From Blepharisma stoltei (lineage: Eukaryota > Ciliophora > Heterotrichea > Heterotrichida > Blepharismidae), in contig CAJZBQ010000001.1 in assembly GCA_914767885.1 (NCBI GenBank), forward strand, positions 1 through 64,000: a DNA stretch of 64,000 nucleotides. The letters are read 5' to 3'. Under the pieces are notes generated by a model that searched no databases, was not told where the DNA came from, and saw only the letters and a list, made by a program, of their open reading frames with translations. Made by a program: the position numbers and the translations under genes. Each line of letters opens with the position of its first letter. Within the stretch, counting starts at the first letter, position 1. Positions 34,507 through 46,100 of this stretch are shown here, one piece after another.

Positions 34507-37500
34507 ATGTCAATTATTCTGTACATAATTTGAAATTCTTTCACAAATCTCAGCCTGATTTCAGACATAAAAGCTCTAATTGATCAAAATTTTCAAGATC
34601 AAGCTGATTTTAGCCTTGTTTTCTCTCAAAATCTTTCAGGTTCCCATCTTACTGCAGGTAGCCAAAATATCATTTTAGATCTCGGTTTCGACTGATCACT
34701 ATCAAAATCAATAAAAGAGTTTGCTGAAGAAAACCAAGCCATAATAATTAACATTCATAGGTCTATTGGATCTTTTTCAGAATGAGAATTTTTTACGCAT
34801 TGCTCATGGAAAGACCAAAGTGAAGCGCTTTTTATTGTTACTACTTATTTAAATTGGCAAAAATTTATAGTGATTTCTGATGAAATTTACAATCAAGATG
34901 ATGAATTTTTTAATTTATTTTATGATAAAGATTATCAGTGGTATTTTTTTTCGAATTGCAATGATGAGAACTCGGCAGATTTGTTTATTGGAAAAATTAT
35001 TCAGTCTATTGGTATTAGAAACATTGTGATATTAAATAAAGGTGAAAGTGCAAGATTGCTTTTGAAAAGCTTAGAGCAGCATAATTTCTTAATAAATGGT
35101 ACTGGAATAATCGTAGGAAGTGAGGGCTCATGAGGGTTATATGGAAATGGAGCTATTTCTTATGCGGAATCAGGATTGGAAAGCGCTAATAGTTACAATA
35201 GTTATGAAAGCCTATCAATTATTAAATTTTTAAAGTTAGTATTCAATTTTCCTCCGGCTTCAAGCTCATTAGAATTACTTGAATTTTTAAACAAAAACAC
35301 TATTAACCATCATCCAATCTCCAATTTTACGCTTCTCAATATGGAAAATAATAAAACTATAGGAAAGGGGAGCATTTTTGATCGAAATTTAACAATATCA
35401 AATCCCCTAAATTTTCCAGGAAATTCTTCAATCATCCCGAATTCTCCAACCACAGATGTAAATATATGAATTGGAGATGGCACAAAGAACCCAAACTCTC
35501 CTTCAGACCCTTCCAACTGAGATCTTTTGCTCAGCTGACTGATCTTTTCCTAAAGCCAAGCTCTACCATAGATTCAACGGGCTCCTGGGATAAGATGCTG
35601 GAAGGTGGTGTGGCAGAAAGGCGTTTGGTACGAAGACTGGGTAGTGTAGGCTGCATAAGTATAGGCACGATTCAAAGTCAGCAAAGAGGCGGATCAACTG
35701 TGCAAAAGGTGGAAGCAAGTTCCCAGCTCATTAGGCTATAAGTTGAGATGACGAAGCTAATTGGGCGTAATCGCATTGTAGATGACGAAGCAAATGATGG
35801 ATAAATGCGAAGATAAGCCACCTTGGTATTGTTAGTTCGGCAATAACCACCTAAAGCCTAAATTGTGAATTTGGTTCGCAATAAAACAGTCTTGAGAGCT
35901 CTAAATTAATTTATTCATTCGCTCCTTCAGATCCTTCATCAACAAGATCAATGCTAGGAGAATATCTAGCTTTAAGCTACTGGAAAAGCTTGCATGCTTT
36001 AGATGGTTTTAACATAACAGTAACTCATACAGATTGCGGGGCATTAGCTTATAATGCAACTTTAGGGCTTTCTTGTTTTTCTAACCTTCTTGCTACTCCT
36101 GGAGTAGGCTATTTAACTTCACTTTATCCTTTTATTGCTATTGGCTATATTTATACATTGAGATCTTTAAACTGCTCGATACCAAATATTTCTCCATATG
36201 CCCCTTCAAATCTTTTGCAGAATCAAACATTGTTTCCTGAGTTTATGACAGTAACCAAAGACGATAGATTCAATATTCAGGTCATCCTAGATCTTGCAGT
36301 TGTTTTTGGATGAAAAAGATTTATAGTAGCTTACGATAAAGAAAATATAGAAAGTTACAAATATTTTTTAGCAAAAATCGAGCAGTTTAATATGGAAATC
36401 GTAAATAATCCTGACCAAAGAATGATAGAGTCATACTATACCGTAGATAAATACTCAGAATGGGAAAATTGGTTTAAAAGCATAATCAGCTTAAAAGCTA
36501 GACTTTTTATTATTTTTTTTGCGCCTCCTTATTGGTTCAATGTAGTTGAAAGTTTTTATGATGCAGGTCTAAGAATAGGGGATTCCATTTTTTTATTTAA
36601 TGCAAAGGTGGTTTATTCTATGATTTGGGAAAAGAACCCAAAGCAGCTGAATAAGCTTATAGAGATATTATATGGAACAGTTATCATAAACCAAGCTGAG
36701 TGAATTGGAGATTTCGGAAAAACAATGAAAAGAGATTATATAATAACTTATGGTAAATCTACTGATTTTCGTTGTTTAGCATTTGATGCTGCAATGCTGC
36801 TTTTAAATGGAATTGAATTTACTATAAAGCAAGGCAAAAATGTGATGAATTATGAAATAATGAATAGCAGTTTAAGAAAACAGAAATTCTTAGGATGCTC
36901 TGGGACTGTATCAATAGAGCAAGGAAGCAATCAGAGAAGTTTGCCTACAATAGGGATTTATAATATAAAATGAAATAATAGCGCCCAATCATTATATGAG
37001 GACTTTGTTGGTAAATATGATGCTAGCAGTGTGCAATTGATTACTTTATATAGCAGCATTATATGATATGACAATACAACAATAATTCCAACTGATTTAA
37101 TAATATATGAAAATGGCTGCCCGTTTCCTGAAAAATTAATATTTCGGTCTGAAAAAGGAGCTGGAATTTTATATTTGATTTCAGGCTCATTAATAATTAT
37201 TACAGCAATTGAAGCACTTTTTATATGAAAAATGTTTTGAAAAAATATTAAAATTGAAAAATTAAAAAATGCAGTCCAAGCTCACATTGAAGATTATTTT
37301 TTAATGGGAATTCTGGCTGTAGATTCTTTGCAATTTATTTCTCAGGGGCCTGATATTCCTGAATCATTTTTGTGATTATCAAAAGCTTGCAGCTACTCAC
37401 TGGTTAATTTTGATTCTTCTGTTAATGGAAATTTATATTGGGGTTACTTGTATATTGCTCACTCCTCGTCGAGCGAACAAAAAAAATTTGTTCGCTCACT

Positions 37501-38760
37501 TCCCGTCAAAGCGAGCTATATTTTTTAATATAGATTTAAAAAAATAAAGATAGGGGAAAGCTTTATTTATTGCAACTATCAATTCAAATCTGCTTTAAAT
37601 TTCAGGAGATTGTGTGAAGAATTTGATGAATTTCGTAAATGAGAATCCTCATTCTTCTCTCATTATCAAAATCCCAGTAGATAATATCTCTTTAGGTAAA
37701 ACTCTCAAAGTTTAAAATAAGGGAGGTACCCTTATCTGAACACCTCTATTTTAATTGTGACTTTATTATATATATCAAATATTTTTCCTAAAAAATTGTT
37801 TCACTCATGGAATGCATTTTTGACCAAAAATAGAAATTTTTGCATGATTTTGCTCTCTCACGGAGGGGGAGTCAGATTATTTCGTGCTATTGAGTTATTA
37901 CAGCATTTATATTGATTTGCAAGTTATTTAATATTAATTCTGCGATACTGCAATACGCCAGAAGCCTCGCCTTACTTTTGCTACCAATTATAGGACACTT
38001 TCTATTTGTCCCTATAATTTCAGTTCTTTTAAGTATTTTTCAATGCGATCAAGGGGTTGATTCAAATATTACTGATTCTTTTATAAGACAAGACTGTAAT
38101 ACGTATTGCTGGGATAATAAATATTTTATATGAGGCAGCTTCTCAATAGCTTCTTTAGTTACCTATATCCCTCTTTCTATTAATTTCAGGTATTTTCATC
38201 AAAACATCAATGATTATATAAACATAAAAATGAAGCCAATTTTTATTCTAGAAAAAGCTATTTTCCAGGTAATAATTGTTTCTATGAATAAAACATTAAA
38301 AATTTACGATGAGTCTTTGCATGGCCTTTGCTGCATTATCCTCATCTCTATAATGATTTTGTTAAGCTTTAAGCAAAGACCTTATAACTATATCAGAATG
38401 AATATTTGGTTGATAATTTCATATTTTGGAATTTTATGGAGTTTTATATTATCATCACTTTATTGGTATACAAAATTCGAAGCATTAATGATGTGGACTT
38501 TACTTCAATATTCGGTATGGTTTTGACTGATAATAATTGGAGTTTTAATTCAATTTAAATTTTTCCCAAGCTTATTGCTTACTGAAAAAGCAGCTGATAT
38601 TTCAATTTTTTTCAGATTTTCAATAGGTAGTAAAATTTCAGCAATAGAAATTAATAAAATGTTAAAAGAAATAAGGGATAAAACTATGTTCAAGAGCAGC
38701 TATTTAAATATTGATTCTCAATCAGGTTCGAATTCTAAAGATAATATCATACCAGAATAA
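34507..38760 (+). CDS. Receptor-like membrane protein 7 (N-terminus doubtful)
   Basis: Removal of an S element (35498-35921) and an M1 element (37459-37871) leaves 3417 nt, 1139 codons, in one frame ending TAA, with TGA as Trp. Domain 1 (SADLFIGKIIQSIGIRNIVILNKGES), domain 2 (TPGVGYLTSLYPFIAIGY, FPEFMTVTKDDRFN, FGWKRF, FRCLAFDAAMLL, GCSGTVSIEQG), membrane module (FQCDQG...DCNTYCW, PYNYIRMNIW) and tail (DISIFFRFSIGSKISAIEINKML) are all present. The start chosen, MSIILYIIWNSF, aligns with the mature N-terminus of paralogues. A full signal peptide is missing, so the 5' end may be decayed or hidden by another insert. Confidence 0.72.
35498..35921 (-). mobile_element. S element, 424 bp, in receptor 7
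   Basis: The 16-bp direct repeat CTCCTTCAGAYCCTTC occurs at 35498-35513 and 35922-35937. Keeping one copy joins NPNSPSDPS to STRSMLGEYLALSYW in frame (424 is 1 mod 3, exactly the observed frame shift). Apparent open stretches inside it have no homology to the host gene. The right part is AT-rich (CTAAATTAATTTATTCATTC). Orientation is uncertain. Confidence 0.8.
37459..37871. mobile_element. M1 MITE, 413 bp, TCA duplication
   Basis: TCA at 37459-37461 and 37872-37874. The left end CTCCTCGTCGAGCGAACAAA is followed by an inverted copy; the right end is TTTTGCTCTCTCACGGAGGGGGAG. Removal with one TCA gives LYIAQIISCYWVITAF, aligned without gaps to LYTAMAISCFWVFTAF of receptor 1. The duplication shows that the middle base of the TNA target can vary. 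Confidence 0.88.
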
Positions 38761-39250
38761 TATTTATAATAGTTAAAAAATACCATTAATAGTTTGTTTT
38801 AACACTTTTTGATCACTTGCTGAGAACAAACTTTTTTCAAAAAATTTATATATTGCTTTTTCTAAAATTCCACTAATTAAACTTTAAATTAAACTGGTTT
38901 GCATAATGTATGTCTTGGAATGCAAGCTTCTTATGCTAGAGATTTTATATTATAATTATCAATATAGGAATTAAACATAAAATATTTTTTATTATTTTTC
39001 TCTCTCTATCTCACGATGGAGAGTAATTCAATTAGTGACATAGCGGTATAGTAAAACCTTATAAATAATAAATTTATTTGGAGTTAGTATAATTAAGATG
39101 TGCTCTAATTCGTAATTAAATTGAATTTTAATTATGGATTATTTAGAAGGTGCTTGAATTTTTTTATGAGAAATTAAAATTTAATGCCCTAAGTTCAATC
39201 CAAAACTTTAATTTTGGTGTCTCTAATTAATAAATTTTTAAAAATAATTA
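38761..39250. other. Intergenic spacer, receptor 7 to receptor 8
   Basis: AT-rich, with no gene or intact element recognised. It should contain the 3' processing site of receptor 7 and the promoter of receptor 8; no motif can be supported. Confidence 0.5.
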
Positions 39251-42200
39251 ATGAAACTTTTAAAGATTATTCTTTGTGCACTTATTCTTATCGAAAGCCA
39301 GATGGTGGTTGATTTTATTTATAGCCCTTTTAGTGATTCAGAATTTGCTTCAAATCTGACTTTTTTCGTGAAGAAAAACTTTCAAGACCACCAATTTATT
39401 TTCAATTTGATTTATATTGCCACCATCGAAGATATACAAAAAATCTCATATAGCCCTGATATAATTTTTGACGTTACCTTTAGCCTCTCATTATCAGAAT
39501 CCATAAAAAATCTGGCAGAGGAAAAGCATGTCATAATTGCCTCAATTAATAAACCGCTTGATTTTTTTTCTGACTGAGAATTTTTTGTCCATAATTCCTG
39601 GGAAAATCGAGTTGAAGCCTTGCATGGCATTATTTCTTATTTAAATTGGCAAACTTTTATAGTGATTTCTGGCGAGATTTACAATGAAGATGATGAGTTT
39701 TTTAATTATTTTTATGATAAAGATTGCCAATGGTTTTCTTTCTCAAATAGCAATGATAAAATATCAGCTGATTTATTCGTAGGGAGAGAAATACAATCGA
39801 CTGGGATTAAAAATATTGTGATCCTAAACCATGGAGAAAGCACAAAATTGCTTTTGGAAAGTTTAGAAGAGCATGATTTGCTTACTAATGGGACTGGGAT
39901 CATTATAGGATGTGAAGGCTCCTGAAATTTATATGAGAATGGGATTATTTCTTATGTAGAGTCTGGATTAGAAAGCGCTGACTGTTATTATTGCTACAAA
40001 GGGTTAGCTTTTATTAAATTTTTAAATTTAATATTAAGCTTTCCTTCAACATCTGATCCTTTTGCACTCCTTGAGCATTTAAATAAAAATACAGTTAGGC
40101 ATCACCCAGTGTCTAATTTCACTTTAATAAATACAAAAAATAGGCAAAAAAGTATTACAGGAACAATTTTAAATGGAAATTTAGAAATATTAAATCCTCT
40201 GGTTTATCCAGGGAATTCTTTAATAGCGCCGAATTCTCCTACTACAGATGTCAATATATGAATCGCAGATGGAACAATAAATCCAGGAGCTGAACCTGAA
40301 TTATTGGCAACAACTGTGACATATGGAGAATTTTATGCCTTAAGCATCTGAAAAAGCATGCATGCCTTAGATGGCTTTGAAATCACAGTCACTGATACAG
40401 ATTGCGGAGTAACCACATATAACGCAGATTATGCGTATTCATGCTTTTATAAACTACTCCCAACTCCTGGCGTCGGCTTTTTAACATCACTTTACCCATG
40501 AATCACCATGGGATACATTTATACTTTAAGAGCTTTAAATTATTCAATACCTCACATTTCTCCTTACGCTCCTTCAATCATTACAGAAAACAATACAGCT
40601 TTTCCAGAATTCATGACAGTCATAAAAGATGAGACTTTTAACACCCAAGTCATTTTAAATCTTGCAGTAATTTTTGGATGAAAAAATTTTGTTGTTATCT
40701 ATGATGAGACAAATATAGCCATGTATAATTATTTTGTTGCAAAATTAAAAGAATTTAATATGAATATCGTTAATCCGCCTGAATTGCGAAAAATTGATAC
40801 TTATTATACGAGGAATGATTATCCGAAGTGAAAAGACTGATTTAAAAAATTACTAAAAATAAGATGAAGGCTTATGGTTGGTTTTTTGACTCCGCCTTAT
40901 TGATTTTATATAGCTGAAAGCATGTATGATACAGGATTTAGAGAAGGCGATTTCTTTTATTTAGCCAACGCAAGACTCTCTTATTCACTTGTCTGGGAAA
41001 CTGACGAAGTCCAGCGAAGAAAACTTATAGAGCTTTTATACGGAGGGATTGTGGTTGCACAAGCCGAATGAGTTGGAGAATATGGGCAGATGCTAAAAAA
41101 TGGCTTTACAAAAGCATATATAAATGATACAGATTTTCGTTGCTTACTCCACCCTCAATGAGCTAACTAAACTAAATTTTGTAAATTAAATTAATATTTG
41201 CTTTCCAATTGGGATGTTTAAAAAATTTTTTAGAAAAAAAGTTATATATAAATTTTTAAAAAAAAAATTAACCTAAAAAAATTTTTGTTCACGCTTGGAG
41301 GGAGAGTTAGCATTTGACGCTGCAATGCTCCTTCTACATGGAATAGAATTTACTATAAAAAATGGTGAAAATGTTAAGGATTCTGCAGTAATGAATGCAA
41401 ATTTAAGAAAACAAAAATTCACAGGGTGTTCTGGGACTGTATCAATCGAGCCTGGAAATAACCAGAGAAGTTTGCCGACAATAGGGATATATAACTTAAG
41501 ATGAGATGAGAGCTCACAAAAATTATATGAAGAGCTTGTTGGAGAGTATGACTACAGCAGTGCTCAGCTAATCACTTTTTATAAAAATATCATATGGTAT
41601 GATAATACAACAAATGTACCGAGCGATAAATTGAGCTATGAGAATGGGTGTCCGTTTCCTGCAAGAAAGATTTTTCGTTCTCGGAAAGGCTCCGAGGTGT
41701 TATACGGAATAGGGGCTGGACTTATAGCTATTACAATATTCTGTTCTTTTTGTATATGGGGAAAATTTTGAAAAACAATTAGGATTAAGAAATTAACGGT
41801 GGCTGCACATGTCCATTTTGAGGATTATATTTTGATGGGAGTTTTGGCTATAGATTTTTTTCAGTTTATTTCACAAGGTCCAGATATAAGCAAACTGCAC
41901 CCGTGGCTATATTTATTATGCACCTATTCTATGATTAATTTTGAGAATTCTGTTGTAGGTGATACTTACTGGATCTATCTATATGTCGCTATGGCCATTT
42001 CTAGCTATTGAATTTTTACGGCTTTTTTATTATTTTATAGATTAAGTAAGATTTTAAGTATGATGTTGAAGCATGCTAGAAATCTTGCATTCTTATTGCT
42101 TCCTATAATTGCGCATACTGCATTTGTGCCTATGATTTCAGTTCTATTTAGTATTTTTCAGTGTGATGAAGGGATTGGTGAAGATATTAATGATTCTTTT

Positions 42201-42884
42201 ATTAAACAAGACTGTACAACGTATTGCTGGAATCACAAGCATCTATTATGAGGAGGTTTCTCAATAGTTTCCTTGGTAACATATATCCCGATAGCAATTT
42301 ATCTTAGATATTATTATGAGGTTGCCAATGATCATATAAACATTAGAGCAAATCCGATTTTCATTATAGAAAAAGCGATTTGCCAAGTAATTATCATTGT
42401 ATTGAGTAAAACCTTAAAAATTTATAGTGAATCGCTACACGGACTTTGTTGCTGCATCCTTTTTCTTATTATGATTTTGCTATGTCTCAAGCAAAGCTCA
42501 TATAATTATCATAGAATGAATCTTTGGCTTATTACTTCATATCTGGCGATTTTGGCAAATTTTATTGTTTCCTCTATTTATTGGGTATCTAATATAGATT
42601 CAATGATATTATGATTTACTCTTGAATACTCAGCGTTCGCTGTTTTAATAGCATCTGCTATGGCAATTCAATGCAAATATCGCCCAAGTTTGCTATATAC
42701 TGATAAGGTAGTCGACATCTCCATTTTTTTCAAATTTGAAATAGGAAGTAAAATTACAGCTATGGAGCTAAATCAGATGAAAAGAGAAATTAACGGTTCT
42801 AAGTACTCAAAGAAAACGAAAGCGTCAAATGTTGACTCTCAATCTTATGTCTCTACAACCAAAGCAATTATGATATCTGAATAG
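39251..42884 (+). CDS. Receptor-like membrane protein 8 (PBP1 ectodomain, about 9 TM)
   Basis: Open for 3471 nt (1156 residues) once the 163-bp M1 element at 41144-41306 is removed, the same length as receptor 1. Signal peptide MKLLKIILCALILIESQ; domain 1 with IIFDVTFS, KHVIIAS, IKNIVILNHGES; domain 2 with TPGVGFLTSLYPW, ISPYAPS, FPEFMTVIKDETFNTQ, FGWKNFVVIYDE, GCSGTVSIEPG. The membrane module has FQFISQGPDI, FQCDEG...DCTTYCW, SYNYHRMNLW; tail DISIFFKFEIGSKITAMELNQMKREI. Ends TAG, 227 bp from the convergent stop of the minus-strand giant gene. Likely a surface sensor of a small molecule; ligand and partner unknown. Confidence 0.87.
41144..41306. mobile_element. Short M1 MITE, 163 bp, TTA duplication
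   Basis: TTA at 41144-41146 and 41307-41309. Left end CTCCACCCTCAATGAGC; right end TTGTTCACGCTTGGAGGGAGAG. Removing it restores DFRC-LAFDAAMLLLHG exactly. The target is TGC-TTA-GCA. The core is a shortened version of the M1 core. Confidence 0.9.
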
Positions 42885-43111
42885 GGGTATCTCTATACAC
42901 TAACTTATATAACAAATTTTATTGTTTTAATTGTGAAATAATTCTTTTGCTTCATTCTATAGAACTGGCCATGCTATTTCAATAATTAAATATATAATTT
43001 AGAAAATGTTTTTGATTATAAAAATTATGGTGCTTAATTTTTAATAATTTTCAATGGAATATAGTAAAATTACTTTTTTATCAATTATTTCATTATTTAG
43101 TATTAAAGCTA

Positions 43112-46100
43112 TTACAATCTTGGAGATGACTTGTGGTGCCTCAATGGAAAAACAACTCTCCCTGTCTCTGTAAAATCATCCAAAGTTTCAATAGATACAT
43201 TATTACTATCCACTACCATAGTATTTGCTACTCCACTTCCCCTATTTTGGTCAGTCCCAAGCTTGTTCTGGTCTTCTACCATATGCAAAAACCAATCTTT
43301 CATTGTCAGCTCAGGCTGAAACGGCTGCACTTTTAAGCTATTTTCTCCATCTCCATAAATTAGCGAAAAGAACTTATCTCCGTCCTTGACTTTTACATGC
43401 TGCATCCCTTCATTGTTTTCAAAAATTTTATCTTCTAATAAATCATTGACTCTTCTTGAAAATCTTTTCCTTAAACAAGGAATTTTGTTACTTATGATTT
43501 GGCAGCCAGCCCCAAACATTTTATTGACCCAATAATAGAGAAAATAGATATTTGCTAAAACGATGATTCAGAAGAAAAAGAGCTTGGCTTCACTGCTAAG
43601 AGACTCGGTTAAAAAATAAAGCCCACAATATATAGTAATAGAGGAAACTAAAATTGACCGCAGCTCCATTCGATTCAACTGAGTTCCATTATAAGGCTGA
43701 TGCGTATATTGTAGATGTAAGCAGGCTATAAGTAAAATTGTGACTGTCAAGGCTTGAATACTAGTGGAAATGTTTGTCAAAAAGACTGAGCAACAAATGA
43801 CTAAAATTTTTCGATAGAGGATCACGAATTCCCAGTAATAACACTTGCCAGAGTACCCGTTGAAGAAAAACCCAAACTTCAACCTGACGCCTAAGTCATT
43901 CAGATTCCGTCTATTCTTCATCAGTCCCATTAAACAAATTGCAGGGATCCCTATTCCTCATACTATTATAGATGGCAAAGCTACCAATAAGATGTAAAAT
44001 ATATGATTTGAGTTCCAGCATCTGATGTCCATATTGCTTACCAGCCAATATTCTCCGTCATTAATTTGTTTACAATTAAAAGATCCAAACATCGTCTTGA
44101 CAATATTAGGGTGCAACAAAAATAGCAAAATAATGCAGGTAGACACATAGTCATTCCATAGGTTCCGGAAATTCCTCTTTTTGCATTTTATTAAGCACCA
44201 CGCCAAGAGACACAAAATAGCTACCAAAATAGGCAGCAAGCTCATAAAAATCAGTTTATTGTAATACACCTGGTCTGGGGAGCCGCCTGCTTGCAAAAAA
44301 CAGTCAAATGAGAAAAATTGTTCACTGACTGAGCCAGCATTGTTTTGGACACTAAATTAGATATTAGATTAGATTTAAGATGTGTATTTATAGTCTCCAC
44401 TTCCAAGCCTACACGTTTCGCAGCGCTCGCTGCGGTGTGGGAGTGTGGGCTCCCTGAAGGCGTCTTGAACCCAAGCCGAAACCCCGGTTTCTCAGTAGAG
44501 ATTTTTTCCCTCCTGATCCGAGTCATACGGATTTTGCCGGGAACCACCATTTCCAGCTCAGTCACCAGAATTACCCAATCCTGTTTACCTCGGCCATATT
44601 GACTCTTTATATCGGGACCCTTTTCGACTGGAGAGACTTGTGCCCTTGGAATATCTTGTCGAGCTTTATCTTCCCCTCTTTTCCTGAGTCTCTCCAAGAA
44701 AGAACTCAACCCCTTGCGGGATTCGGGGAGAAGCCACCAAGTAGCCTAGGCAGGCAACTCTGCCTCTTTCGGACACCGAGTCTGGGCCTCAGCGCTACTG
44801 GCAAAAAGAATGCTAAATCTGCTGCCTGAGTCATGTCACAAAATCAGCGGAAATTGTGCTGGGCTTCTTTTCCTCGAGGCTAACTCTTCTTTTGAGTAAC
44901 TCTCCACATCCAAAAACAACGTTCGTATACATAAGGTCATCCGTCAAGGAGGGACGGTTCCTCGTCTTCGGTCATTTTATATATATGTTTTCGACACTAA
45001 AAATAGCAATCACCTGGCTTGGCCAGTTTAAGTTAAAAGTGGACACAAGCATAACCAGCTGCAAATAATTCATGAAAATCTTGATATATACAGATGTCAG
45101 TGACTTAGGCTTGAATGCTGAGTTTCGTGTAGATTTTACCATAATCGCACATAACGCAACCAATGCGACAAGGATTCCAAAAATTCTAAAAGTATTAGAC
45201 ACCTTGTCAGGACAAGGACTGCAAGTGTTTTCAGCAGTTCTCGAGTAGCCTCAATCGCAGGACTGGCACATATTTCCTTTGTAGCCATCTGCACATACTC
45301 CTGTATAAGAAATATTTGGCGGTAGTGGAGAGCCTAGGCATGCATCTGAATTTGGGCACTCCCAAAAAGTTTTGGCATACATATTGTCTCTCCAATACCC
45401 TTTCCGTGGGACAATAGTATAGTTTCCATAACAAATGCAGCAGGATGGGCAAATAATGCATGCGGTATTGCTTGGGTCAAGACTATAAAAATTAGAAGGG
45501 CATGATTCACAGGTATTCCCAACGGTAGCTTCCCCTACCTTGCATTCCCTTAAGGTGATATTTACATAGATATTTTCATGATAAGTAATTTGGTCTTTAG
45601 CTTTAGAGCTTTTAGAAGTGTCAATAGCTGAGGTATAGACCTTGATTTGTATAGAACTTCCAGGGATTGAAGTTACTATAAAGCTGTCAAAATAAAAAAC
45701 TCCTTCTATTGCAGTCACTTTTGTCTCGCCTGATAAGCTTGTAGAGCCGTCAAGAGCAATAAGTTCGGCTTGGCTGGAGTTGTCAGTTTTGATCACTTGG
45801 TTATTGTGGTCAACTAATTTCCCCCCCTCGAAGTTCGACCAAGATATAGGGAAAATTCCTATTTTTTTGGAAAATTAACCCCCTCAAAGTTCGACCAGAC
45901 CTATATAAATTTACTAGGAAAATAAGCAATTTTTTCAAAAATTTTAAACTATGTGGGGGTGAGCTTGCGATTTTTGTATTAAAGTTCTAAAAAAGCGTTA
46001 TAAAACCATCTTGCACTATTTTTTCTAACCTTTACACCCTCTCAACCATACAGAAGAATATGATAAATATTTTTTTTTTAACTACTAAATTATATATATA

